From contig NZ_QFZK01000003.1 of assembly GCF_003415675.1 (NCBI RefSeq), positions 1-64,000 on the forward strand: 64,000 bases of DNA, written 5' to 3'. Of this stretch, positions 44,990-52,886 are shown in pieces. The notes below the pieces were generated by a model that did not search any database, was not told the origin of the DNA, and saw nothing but the letters and a program-made list of their open reading frames with translations. Source of the DNA: Rhodoferax lacus. GTDB lineage: Bacteria; Pseudomonadota; Gammaproteobacteria; Burkholderiales; Burkholderiaceae_C. The position numbers and the translations under genes are program-made. Numbering within the stretch: the stretch's first letter is position 1; each line of letters opens with the position of its first letter.

Positions 44990-46453
44990 TCAACCCCCCG
45001 TCTGATCCGGGTTTCTCCAGGCCCGCTCAAACGGCAACCGCCAGGCATGCGGTGCGATCAGCTGGTGAATGGACTTCGGTCCCCAGGAGCCGGGCTCGTA
45101 CAGGCGCACGGGCGGGGGCGCCTCCATCAGGGGTTGTGACACCTGCCACAGCCGCTCAATGCCGTCGGCCGTGGTGAACAGGGTGCGGTCGCCGCGCATG
45201 GCGTCCAGGATCAACCTCTCGTAGGCTTCCAGCACCTCGCCCATCAGTCCGGTGTCGCGCATGGCGAACTGCAGGCTGAGCTTGTCCAGGCGCATGCCGG
45301 GGCCGGGGCGCTTGCCGTAAAACGAGAGCGACATCTTGGAAGCATCGGCCAGATCGAAGGTCAGGTGGTTGGGGCCCTGCGCACCCACGCCCGAGCCTAC
45401 CGGGAACATGCTCTTGGGTGGCTCGCGAAAGGCAATCGAGATGATGCGCTGCCCCTCGGCCAGCCGCTTGCCGGTGCGCAGGAAGAAGGGCACACCGGCC
45501 CAGCGCCAGTTGTCAATAAAGCACTTGAGCGCAATAAAGGTCTCGGTCTCGCTTTGCGGGTCCACGCCGTCCTCATCGCGGTAGCCGCTGTACTGGCCGC
45601 GCACCACGTCAGAAGGCTGTATGGGCAGCATGCTGCGAAACACCTTGTTCTTCTCTTCGCTGATGGGCGCGGGCTCCAGCGCCGTGGGTGGCTCCATGGC
45701 AATAAAGGCCAGGATCTGGAACAGGTGCGTCACCACCATGTCGCGGTAGGCGCCGGTCTGCTCGTAGAAGCCCGAGCGTTTGCCCAGGCCCAGCGTCTCG
45801 GGCACGTCGATCTGCACATGGTCAATGAAGTTGCGGTTCCAGATCGGCTCGAACAGGCCGTTGGCAAAGCGGAAGGCCAGGATGTTTTGCGCCGGCTCCT
45901 TGCCCAGGAAGTGGTCAATGCGAAAAATCTGCTCCTCCGCAAACACCTCGTGCAACTTGCCGTTCAGTGTGACGGCACTGGCCAGGTCCACGCCAAAGGG
46001 CTTCTCCATGATGATGCGCGCACCCTCCACCAACTGGGCCTCGCCCAGCATGCGCACGGCCGGCAGGGCCCCGCTGGGCGGCACGCTCAGGTAGTGCAGC
46101 AGCCGGGTCTCGCCCCCGAGGCTGGCGCGTGCGGCGTCCACTGCCGCTTTGAGGGCTGCCGGGCCGGCCGACAGGGGCACATAGTCCAGGCTGCCGGCAA
46201 AGGCATCCCAGTCACCCGGTGTGATCTTGCGGTTGAAAAACGCGTCCAGCGCCGAGCGGGCCACAGAGCGGAAGGCATCGGCATCGATGTCATCCAGCGA
46301 CACGCCAATGATGCGGCAGCCCGGAATGAAGCCCGCACTGGCCAGGTGGTAGAGGCCCGGCAGCAGCTTGCGCTTGGCCAGGTCGCCCGTGGCACCAAAC
46401 AACACCACCACCTGCGGGAAGCGGGGGCCAACGCCCGGGGGAATCTTTGCCAT
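44990..46453 (-). CDS. zwf: Glucose-6-phosphate 1-dehydrogenase (copy 2)
   Basis: A 487-residue second G6PDH. Nucleotide motif [19 protein letters not shown], active site [13 protein letters not shown], and [12 protein letters not shown]. It differs widely from copy 1 (FGGTGDLAWRKLMPAL, RIDHYLGKPAVQN), so it is an old paralogue and not a recent duplicate. The coenzyme motif and regulation may differ; there is no HexR-like dyad evident in front. Start at 46453 (MAKIPPG) with GGAAAG upstream is preferred to the frame reaching 46498. Confidence 0.94.
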   Translation of the reverse strand: MAKIPPGVGPRFPQVVVLFGATGDLAKRKLLPGLYHLASAGFIPGCRIIGVSLDDIDADAFRSVARSALDAFFNRKITPGDWDAFAGSLDYVPLSAGPAALKAAVDAARASLGGETRLLHYLSVPPSGALPAVRMLGEAQLVEGARIIMEKPFGVDLASAVTLNGKLHEVFAEEQIFRIDHFLGKEPAQNILAFRFANGLFEPIWNRNFIDHVQIDVPETLGLGKRSGFYEQTGAYRDMVVTHLFQILAFIAMEPPTALEPAPISEEKNKVFRSMLPIQPSDVVRGQYSGYRDEDGVDPQSETETFIALKCFIDNWRWAGVPFFLRTGKRLAEGQRIISIAFREPPKSMFPVGSGVGAQGPNHLTFDLADASKMSLSFYGKRPGPGMRLDKLSLQFAMRDTGLMGEVLEAYERLILDAMRGDRTLFTTADGIERLWQVSQPLMEAPPPVRLYEPGSWGPKSIHQLIAPHAWRLPFERAWRNPDQTGG

Positions 46454-46652
46454 GCTTTGGGTTCTTTCCACTGCAAAAGCCCGGGGAGGACGCAACATTC
46501 ACACCAGCCTTGTTCTATCCGCCGCCAACCGACTCCAGCCGCCTCGCCTGTGCGGCAACCCGCGCCGCGGCCAAAGCAGTGCACCCGCCATGCACCACAA
46601 CACGGCACAGCCCCTTGCACGGCACAAAAAGGGAAGTGCGACGCGCTGTCTA

Positions 46653-46670
46653 TGCACCTGTTTGCGTGCA
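46653..46670. promoter_or_regulatory. NtrC-like dyad upstream of the first guanidine unit
   Basis: TGCAC-N8-GTGCA (46653-46670) lies about 40 bases before the -24 element. NtrC sites have the form GCAC-N7-GTGC, so this one is a base too wide. It falls in a gene-free stretch (46454-46788) between zwf copy 2 and the riboswitch that otherwise holds nothing I recognise. Confidence 0.35.
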
Positions 46671-46710
46671 CTGCGGGCTGGCCAGAGCCACCACAGCCAC
46701 TTTGCCAACA

Positions 46711-46725
46711 TGGCATGCCACTTGC
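46711..46725 (+). promoter_or_regulatory. Sigma-54 promoter (-24/-12) of the first guanidine unit
   Basis: TGGCATGCCACTTGC has the invariant GG (46712-46713) and GC (46724-46725) with exactly ten bases between, and matches TGGCA-N-TTGC of the sigma-54 consensus. Transcription would begin near 46737, about 50 bases before the riboswitch core. It implies nitrogen (NtrC-type) control. Confidence 0.7.
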
Positions 46726-46788
46726 GTAGCAGTACGTCAGCAAGAAGTGCGATCTGTGGATGTATTCACGATTGCTCTAGCGTAGGAG

Positions 46789-46886
46789 CACTAGGGTTCC
46801 GGTCGGGGGTGTCGCCCTTTGATGTCTGGTCCGAGAGTGCTCCGGTCTCGCAAGAGACTCCACGGAGGGACAAAAGCCCGGGAGAA
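46789..46886 (+). promoter_or_regulatory. Guanidine-I riboswitch (ykkC class) upstream of the substrate-binding protein
   Basis: All three conserved blocks of the guanidine-I aptamer are present in order: CTAGGGTTCCG (46791-46801), CTGGTCCGAGAG (46826-46837) and ACGGAGGGACAAAAGCCCGG (46862-46881) then GAG, with variable stems between. A further stem (GAGA/TCTC) follows directly. No U-run terminator is evident before the ATG at 46940 (SD AAGGAG), so control may be on translation or by a terminator I cannot recognise. Guanidine binding should turn on the genes downstream. Confidence 0.93.
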
Positions 46887-46939
46887 CGATTCATCGATCG
46901 TCTCTTCCTGCGCCTGTCATCCAACCAAGGAGTTTTCAC

Positions 46940-47977
46940 ATGAGCGCTTTCCATCAAGTCCCTGCCCGTACCCTGAACAGCCCGAGCAAGCGCGTCGGCC
47001 TCAAGACCCTGTTGGGTCTGTGCGCCACGCTGGCCACTGCCTCCGCTCTTGCGGCCGGTCCCACGTCAATGAAAATCGGCACCGTGGTCTGGATCGGCTA
47101 CGGCCCCTTCTACGTCGCCGAAGCCCTGGACCTGTACAAGAAGTACAACCTCAAGGTCTCGCTGCAGGTCTTCACCGACCCGGCCCTGATCCCGGCGGCC
47201 ATTGCCAGCGGCGCCATCGACGGCGGCCATTTGACCTATGACCAGGTGGTGGGCCAGGTGGCGGACGGCAAGATGCAAAAGGTCGTCATGCCCATCGACT
47301 ACTCCAACGGCGGCGACGCCATCGTGGCCGACGCCAGCATCAAGACCGTGAAAGACTTCAAGGGCAAGAAGATCGGCTTCAACCCGCTCTCGCCTTCGGA
47401 CTTCCTGCTGTCCTACGCGCTCAAGAGCAATGGCCTGACCGACAAGGACATCAATGGGGTCAGCATGACGCCCGAAGCCGTGCCCGCTGCCATGGCCTCA
47501 GGCCAGTTGCCCATTGGCGTGACCTACGAGCCCAGCCTGTCGCAAATCCTGAGCCAGGGCGGCGGCAAGAAATTCAAGGTGGTGTTCTCCTCCAAGAATG
47601 CACCCGGCCTGATTGCCGACGTGATGGTGTTTGACGAGAAGGTCATCAAGGCCAAGCCCACCGAGATCAGCGGCATCATCAAGGCCTACCTGGACGGCAT
47701 GGCCTATATGAAAGCCAAGCCCGATGAGGCTGCCAAGATCATTGGCAAGTTCATGGGTGTGTCGGCCAAGGAAGTCAAGGAACAGCTCTCCGGCGTGTAC
47801 AACATTCCGCTGGCCGAGATGCCCAAGGCCTTTGTGCAGTCCAAGGAAACCACGTCCTACTTTGGAAGTGGCGCAGTGATTGGTGACCTGCTAAAGGCCA
47901 AGGGCCAGATCAAGACCATCCCCACCACCGAGTCCACTTTTGATGCGCAGTTTGTCACCGCGCTGACCAAGAAGTAA
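46940..47977 (+). CDS. ABC transporter substrate-binding protein (NitT/TauT type), probable guanidine or guanidino-compound binder
   Basis: A 345-residue periplasmic binding protein of the NMT1/SsuA group. Signal peptide at about 18-39 ending ALAAG; mature part starts MKIGTVVWIGYGPFYVAEALDLYKKY, typical of nitrate/sulfonate/taurine-type binders, with AAIASGAIDGGHLTYDQV. It is the first gene after the riboswitch. It has no permease or ATPase beside it; those are the first genes of the second riboswitch unit, 6 kb away, so the two units probably build one transporter. Confidence 0.87.
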   Translation: MSAFHQVPARTLNSPSKRVGLKTLLGLCATLATASALAAGPTSMKIGTVVWIGYGPFYVAEALDLYKKYNLKVSLQVFTDPALIPAAIASGAIDGGHLTYDQVVGQVADGKMQKVVMPIDYSNGGDAIVADASIKTVKDFKGKKIGFNPLSPSDFLLSYALKSNGLTDKDINGVSMTPEAVPAAMASGQLPIGVTYEPSLSQILSQGGGKKFKVVFSSKNAPGLIADVMVFDEKVIKAKPTEISGIIKAYLDGMAYMKAKPDEAAKIIGKFMGVSAKEVKEQLSGVYNIPLAEMPKAFVQSKETTSYFGSGAVIGDLLKAKGQIKTIPTTESTFDAQFVTALTKK

Positions 47978-47986
47978 GCCGCTGCC

Positions 47987-49000
47987 ATGGCCACCCTGTT
48001 CCGATACCCCGACGGCGTCCTGCCCAATGTGGCAGCGCTGAGCTTCACCCTGGTCGGCTACGTGGGTGGCCTGGCGCTTATTGGCGCGGCCCCGTGGTGG
48101 GCCAACGCCATCGGCTTTGTGCTGCTCACCCAGGCCCTGATCTGGTCTGCTTATTACATCCACGAACTGGCCCACAACGCCATCTTCAAAGTGCAGCGCA
48201 CCAACGAGCGCTGGGGCACTCTGATGACCTGGCTCAATGGCAGCTGCTACGCCCCTTTTGCCGACATGCGGCGCAAGCACATGCGCCACCACGTGGAGCG
48301 GGCCGACGTCATCACCTTTGATGTGCAAGCCTTTCTGCGCGCTTCGCCGGCCTGGTTTCGCAATAGCGTGCTGGCGCTGGAGTGGGCCTACTTTCCCGCA
48401 GTGGAATACCTGATGCGCGGCTTTGTCATTGCCCTGCCATTCACCGAGCCCAAGCGGCGCGACCAGCGCGCCCGCATGCTGGCCATCATCGCCGTGCGCC
48501 TCAGCGCCTTTGCCTTGCTGATGGTCTGGTCACCCAAGGCTGCGGTGCTGTATTGCCTGTCGCAGTGGCTGTTCATCACCTTTCTGCGCTTTGCCGACTG
48601 CTTCCAGCACACCTACGACTCCTATCCCATCCTGGACGAAACCCCCATCCCCGCTGACAAGCTGCGTGACCGGGCCTATGAGCAGGCCAACACCTACAGC
48701 GATGTGGTGGGCCTGAACAACCGCTGGCTCAACCTGATCTGGCTGAACTTCGGCTTTCACAATGCCCACCACGAGCGCCCCACCGCGCCCTGGTACCGAC
48801 TGCCCGCTTTCCACAAGGAGCTGTACCCGGATGACTACGCGCAGGTGATTACCGTGGGCGAGTTGCTGCGCAGCTTTCATATCAACCGCGTCAAGCGCGT
48901 GCTGTCATCCAACTACGGTGAAGTGCTGGACCCGAGCAACGCACGCCGTGCCGATGGCTTTCTGGGTGCTGTGGGCGTGTCGTTTTTAACGGCGGTCTGA
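47987..49000 (+). CDS. Membrane fatty-acid-desaturase-like di-iron oxygenase
   Basis: A 337-residue integral membrane protein with the three His boxes of the desaturase/hydroxylase superfamily: HELAH (59-63), HMRHH (98-102) and HNAHH (258-262), plus an extra His in RFADCFQHTYD (208). About four hydrophobic segments flank the boxes. Superfamily members desaturate or hydroxylate lipids, alkanes, or nitrogenous compounds. Being inside a guanidine-riboswitch operon, nine bases after the binding protein, it is a candidate hydroxylase or N-dealkylase of a substituted guanidine; this is inference. A lipid substrate cannot be excluded. Confidence 0.82.
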   Translation: MATLFRYPDGVLPNVAALSFTLVGYVGGLALIGAAPWWANAIGFVLLTQALIWSAYYIHELAHNAIFKVQRTNERWGTLMTWLNGSCYAPFADMRRKHMRHHVERADVITFDVQAFLRASPAWFRNSVLALEWAYFPAVEYLMRGFVIALPFTEPKRRDQRARMLAIIAVRLSAFALLMVWSPKAAVLYCLSQWLFITFLRFADCFQHTYDSYPILDETPIPADKLRDRAYEQANTYSDVVGLNNRWLNLIWLNFGFHNAHHERPTAPWYRLPAFHKELYPDDYAQVITVGELLRSFHINRVKRVLSSNYGEVLDPSNARRADGFLGAVGVSFLTAV

Positions 49001-49001
49001 C

Positions 49002-49802
49002 GTGCGCCCGCACTACGCGCTGGAGGGCAAAACGGTGCTGATCACCGGCGCTGCCGGTGGCATAGGTGCGGGGCTGGCACGCGCCTTTGCCGCGCAGGGC
49101 GTTCGGCTGATATTGCTGGACCGCAGTGTCGAGGCGCTGCAGGTGCTGGCAGATCAGTTGGGTGCAGATGCCGTGCCGAGCGCGAGCATCCACACAGCAT
49201 TCTGCGATCTGGGCGACGACGCGCAGGTGGCCGCCTTCGCGCAAGACTTTCAAAAACGCTATGGCACGCTGGACGTGCTGCTCAACAACGCCGGTGTGGA
49301 GTACCCCACGCCACTGGACAGCGATGCGCCTGATGCCATGGCGCGCTGGAGTGCGCTGCTGGACAACAACGTGGGCAGCATGGTGCGCCTCACGCGCGCC
49401 GTGTTGCCGTGCATGGGGCAGGGTAGCAGCATCATCAACCAGTCCTCCATCTGGGGCCGCACGGGCGTGGCCGGCTTCTCGGCCTATGTGGCCAGCAAGC
49501 ACGCCGTCATTGGCCTCACGCGCGCCCTGGCTTTTGAGCTGGCGCCGCGCGGTATCCGCGTGAACGCTGTGTGCCCGGGCTGGATACGGACGGACGCCGC
49601 CATGCGCTCGCTCACTGCCATGGCGTTGGCCCAGGGCCGCACCGAGGCCGCCGTGGAAAAAGACCTGCTCGCCCTGCAAGCCCTGCCCACGATGCTGACG
49701 CCGGATGACATTGCTGGCGTGTATTTATTTTTGGCCAGCAGCGATGCCGCGCCTCTCACCGGCCAGTCCCTGGTGGCCAGCAACGGCGAGGTGATGGCGT
49801 GA
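49002..49802 (+). CDS. SDR-family oxidoreductase (first of two)
   Basis: A 266-residue classical short-chain dehydrogenase. Cofactor motif TGAAGGIG, structural LNNAGV, catalytic Ser in NQSSIWG, and YVASK. The acidic end of strand 2 (LLDRS) suggests NAD preference. GTG start at 49002, one base after the desaturase stop. Plausible role: oxidising an alcohol or carbinolamine product of the di-iron enzyme; not shown by sequence. Confidence 0.85.
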   Translation: MRPHYALEGKTVLITGAAGGIGAGLARAFAAQGVRLILLDRSVEALQVLADQLGADAVPSASIHTAFCDLGDDAQVAAFAQDFQKRYGTLDVLLNNAGVEYPTPLDSDAPDAMARWSALLDNNVGSMVRLTRAVLPCMGQGSSIINQSSIWGRTGVAGFSAYVASKHAVIGLTRALAFELAPRGIRVNAVCPGWIRTDAAMRSLTAMALAQGRTEAAVEKDLLALQALPTMLTPDDIAGVYLFLASSDAAPLTGQSLVASNGEVMA

Positions 49803-50551
49803 TGCTCTCTTTAAAAGGCCGCACCGCGCTGGTCACCGGCGCCAGCTCCGGCATAGGCCGCGCCATCGCATTGGCGTATGCGCAGGCCGGTGCTTGCGTG
49901 GTCATCAACCACCTGGGCCATGCAGCCGATGCCGACGCAGTAGTCGCTGAGATCGAAACCGCAGGCGGCAAGGCTTTCGCCTGCGAGGCCGATGTCAGCC
50001 GCGCCGCCGATGTGGAACGCCTGCTGCAGCAAGCCACCCAAGCGCTGGGCCCCGTCCACATCCTGGTCAACAACGCCGGCATCATCCAGGAGAAACCGTT
50101 TCTGCAAACCAGCGAGGCGGACTGGGACCGCATGCTGGGCACCGATCTGAAATCGGTATTCCTGCTCTGTCGCGCCGTGCTGCCGGCCATGGTGGAGGCG
50201 GGCAGCGGCGTGGTTATCAACATCGCCTCCGAGCTGGGCATTCTGGGCCGCGCGCAGTTCGCGCCCTATTGCGCGGCCAAGGCTGGCGTGATTGGTCTTA
50301 CGCGTTCGCTGGCGCGCGAGTTTGCGCCGCATATCCGAATCAACGCGATTGCGCCCGGGCCCATTAACACCGCCATGCTGGATGCCGAGCACATGAGCCC
50401 GGAATGGCGCGCCAAGGAGATGGACATCCCCATGCAGCGCTTTGGCGAGCCCGAAGAAATAGCCGCCACCGCCCTGTTCCTGGCCTCCGACATGGCGCGC
50501 TTTTATTGTGGCCAGGTTCTGGGCCCCAACGGCGGCGCGCTCATGGGCTGA
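49802..50551 (+). CDS. SDR-family oxidoreductase (second of two)
   Basis: A 249-residue classical SDR, only distantly like its neighbour: TGASSGIG cofactor motif, VNNAG, Ser in NIASELG, catalytic YCAAK, and PGPINTAML. Resembles glucose-dehydrogenase/3-oxoacyl-reductase types. Its ATG shares a base with the preceding TGA (TGATG), hence translational coupling; a GTG at 49799 is an alternative. Substrate unknown. Confidence 0.85.
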   Translation: MLSLKGRTALVTGASSGIGRAIALAYAQAGACVVINHLGHAADADAVVAEIETAGGKAFACEADVSRAADVERLLQQATQALGPVHILVNNAGIIQEKPFLQTSEADWDRMLGTDLKSVFLLCRAVLPAMVEAGSGVVINIASELGILGRAQFAPYCAAKAGVIGLTRSLAREFAPHIRINAIAPGPINTAMLDAEHMSPEWRAKEMDIPMQRFGEPEEIAATALFLASDMARFYCGQVLGPNGGALMG

Positions 50552-50596
50552 GCGCTGTCAGACCCACCTGATTTCATTTTGTAAAGGACACACACC

Positions 50597-51364
50597 ATGG
50601 CAACTGTCTGGATGAACGAACTCTCCTGGGTGGACTACCAAGCCCGCATCACTTCCGAGCAGCCCCCGGTCTTCCTGCCCGTGGGCGCGCTGGAGCAGCA
50701 CGGGCCGCACCTGCCTTTGGGTACCGATGGTTTGCTGTCGGCGGCTGTGGCGGCCGACGCGGCCGCGCTGGTGGGCGGCCTGGTGGCGCCCACGCTGTCG
50801 TATGGCTACAAGTCCCAGCCCAAGTGCGGCGGCGGCCAGCATTTTTGTGGCACCACCAGTGTGGACGCGGCCACGTTGATCGGCTCGGTGCGCGATGCCG
50901 TGCGCGAGTTTGCGCGGCACGGCCTGAAGCGCCTGGTCATCCTCAACGGCCATTACGAGAACCAGTGGTTTCTGATCGAGGGCATAGACCTGGGCCTGCG
51001 CGACATCGGTCCACAGGGCACGCTGGAAGTCATGCGCCTGGAGTACTGGGACTTCATGACCGAGAGCACCCTGGCCGATGTGTTCCCCGAGGGCTTTCCC
51101 GGCTTTGCGCTGGAGCACGCGGCCGTGCTGGAAACCTCCATGATGCTGCACTACCACCCCAGCCTGGTGCGCATGGACCTGCTGCCCGAGGACGTGACGC
51201 CCAACTTTCCGCCCTACGAGATGTACCCCATCCGTACCGACTGGGTTCCGCCCTCGGGCGTGCTGTCTTCGGCGCGCGGCTCGGACGCGGCCAAGGGCAG
51301 TCTGCTGGCGCGCGAAGTGGCGCAGCGCATTGCGGCGGCCATTCGCAGCGGCTTCAAGAGCTAG
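50597..51364 (+). CDS. Creatininase (creatinine amidohydrolase) homologue
   Basis: A 255-residue metal-dependent cyclic amidohydrolase that closely follows Pseudomonas creatininase along its whole length: LPVGALEQHGPHLPLGTD (ligands E33, H35, D44), YGYKSQPKCGGGQHFCGTTS, LNGHYENQWFLIEGIDLGLR (H119, E121), EYWDF, PEGFPGFALEH, and FPPYEMYPI. All metal ligands I recall are kept (offset by one). The aromatic residue of the closing flap, Trp174 in the Pseudomonas enzyme, is Phe here (PGF-ALEH), so the ring or side chain bound may differ from creatinine. SD AAAGGA precedes ATG. Confidence 0.85.
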   Translation: MATVWMNELSWVDYQARITSEQPPVFLPVGALEQHGPHLPLGTDGLLSAAVAADAAALVGGLVAPTLSYGYKSQPKCGGGQHFCGTTSVDAATLIGSVRDAVREFARHGLKRLVILNGHYENQWFLIEGIDLGLRDIGPQGTLEVMRLEYWDFMTESTLADVFPEGFPGFALEHAAVLETSMMLHYHPSLVRMDLLPEDVTPNFPPYEMYPIRTDWVPPSGVLSSARGSDAAKGSLLAREVAQRIAAAIRSGFKS

Positions 51365-51382
51365 CGGCAAACAACCCTGCCC

Positions 51383-52081
51383 ATGCAGCCCAGCCGTACA
51401 CCCCCTGTTCCGCCGATTCACCTGCAATCGCTGGCCCTGCTCGTTATCGACATGCAGCGCGACTTCTGCAGCCCCGGCGGCTATGCCGACAACGCGGGCC
51501 TGGACGTAGGCAGTCTGGCGCAGCCGATTGCGCAGATCGAACGGCTGCTGGCGGCAGCGCGCCATCTCGGCGTGATGGTGGTGCACACGCGCGAAGGCCA
51601 CAAGCCCGACCTGTCGGACTGCCCACCCGAGAAGCTGGCGCGCAGTGTGCGCGGGGGCGCGCCAATTGGCAGCCAGGGCCCCTTGGGGCGCCTGTTGATA
51701 CGCGGTGAATATGGACATGATTTTGTCGATGCGCTGCAGCCCCTGCCGGGCGAGTGGGTGATCGACAAGCCCGGCTACGGCGCCTTCTACAGCACGGCGC
51801 TGGAAAGCGGCTTGCGCGCACGCGGCATACGCCAGCTGGTGCTGTGCGGCGTGACCACCGAAGTCTGCGTGCACAGCACCCTGCGCGAAGCCGTGGACCG
51901 CGGCTATGCCTGCAGCGTGGTGGCCGATGCCACTGCCGCCAGCGAGGCCGCCTTGCAGGAGCCGGCCCTGGCCATGGTGGGCGTGGAGGGTGGGATCTTT
52001 GGCCGCGTGTGCAGTACCGAAGACATACTCGCGCAGTGGCATGGACAAGACATGGGACAAGCGCAGGGAAGCACCCCATGA
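51383..52081 (+). CDS. Isochorismatase-like cysteine hydrolase, biuret/guanylurea hydrolase type
   Basis: A 232-residue cysteine amidohydrolase with triad D23 (VIDMQRDF), K129 (VIDKPGYGAF) and C162 (GVTTEVCVHSTLREA). HTREGHKPDLSDCPPEK, GPLGRLLIRGE and PLPGEWVIDKPG closely track rhizobial biuret hydrolase (BiuH); guanylurea hydrolase (GuuH) belongs to the same branch. In this guanidine-induced operon it could release ammonia from guanylurea, biuret or a carbamoyl compound, with products entering the carboxylase/allophanate route. N-carbamoylsarcosine amidase is another relative that would fit beside creatininase. Confidence 0.82.
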   Translation: MQPSRTPPVPPIHLQSLALLVIDMQRDFCSPGGYADNAGLDVGSLAQPIAQIERLLAAARHLGVMVVHTREGHKPDLSDCPPEKLARSVRGGAPIGSQGPLGRLLIRGEYGHDFVDALQPLPGEWVIDKPGYGAFYSTALESGLRARGIRQLVLCGVTTEVCVHSTLREAVDRGYACSVVADATAASEAALQEPALAMVGVEGGIFGRVCSTEDILAQWHGQDMGQAQGSTP

Positions 52082-52818
52082 CGCAGGTAAAAAAATTCTG
52101 GCCCCTGCTCACCGCCACCCACGTCTACGACAAGACCATCTCCACCTACAACCGGGGGCGCGGCCAGCAGATCGAAGCGCCCATCCTGGCCTACCTGATA
52201 GAGACCACGCAGGGCCGCATCCTCTATGACGTGGGCTGCGATTACCACAAGATCCAGAATGCGGCCCTGCGCGCGCAGCACTACAACCCCGCGGTCTTCG
52301 CGTTCGGTGCTCCGCAGATGGAAGAAGCGCAGCGCATTCCCCACCACCTGGCGCGCCTGGGGCTGACTGCCGCCGATGTGGACGTGATATTCGTGGGCCA
52401 TCTGCACTTCGACCATGCCGGGGGACTGAAAGAACTGCGGCGCTGCGGCTGCGGTGCCGAGATCCATGTGCAGCATGACGAGCTGGAGGTGGCGCGCAGC
52501 GGTGCCGATGGGGCCGTGTTTGCCGATGACCTGGTGGACGACGCGGGCACACCCCTGCAGTTCAAGGTGCAGCACGGCGCCTACAGCCTGCTGCCAGGCG
52601 TGCAGGCCGTGCCCAGCCCGGGCCACACCGCCGGCCACATGTCGATGTGGATCGAATTGCCCAAAGGCCCGCCGATTCTGCTGGCCGGGGATGCTGCGGA
52701 CCTGCAGGAAAACCTGGACGATGAAATCGCCCCCGGCACCCTGTGGCATGGCCGCGAGCAGCAGGCCATAGACAGCATCCGCAGCCTCAAAAAACTGGCC
52801 GCCGAGACCGGCGCCTGA
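52078..52818 (+). CDS. Metallo-beta-lactamase-fold lactonase-like protein, interrupted by in-frame TGA
   Basis: A metallo-hydrolase of the N-acyl-homoserine-lactonase-like branch: zinc motif HLHFDH (H108, H110, D112, H113), later PGHTAGH and LAGDAAD. The frame stops at TGA 52816-52818 (codon 247) but continues open in the same frame for 22 codons to TAA 52885-52887. That extension reads LWPNHDMAFYRALNKTFPEP, just the family C-terminus, where the His of NHD should be the last metal ligand. TAA overlaps the next ATG (TAATG). Either a nonsense mutation, stop read-through, or sequencing error. Its ATG overlaps the preceding stop (ATGA). Confidence 0.8.
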   Translation: MTQVKKFWPLLTATHVYDKTISTYNRGRGQQIEAPILAYLIETTQGRILYDVGCDYHKIQNAALRAQHYNPAVFAFGAPQMEEAQRIPHHLARLGLTAADVDVIFVGHLHFDHAGGLKELRRCGCGAEIHVQHDELEVARSGADGAVFADDLVDDAGTPLQFKVQHGAYSLLPGVQAVPSPGHTAGHMSMWIELPKGPPILLAGDAADLQENLDDEIAPGTLWHGREQQAIDSIRSLKKLAAETGA

Positions 52819-52886
52819 CTTTGGCCCAACCACGACATGGCGTTTTACCGCGCGCTGAATAAAACCTTCCCGGAGCCTTTCGAATA

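Noticed and set aside
46454..46710. Small open frames in the region before the first riboswitch (for example 46368-46943, 46447-46785)
   Set aside because: They cross zwf, the sigma-54 element and the aptamer, have no SD or domain, and composition is not coding-like.
52816..52818. Selenocysteine at the in-frame TGA
   Set aside because: The expected residue there is not a redox or metal Cys position and no SECIS-like hairpin directly after was evident; nonsense, read-through or error is more likely.
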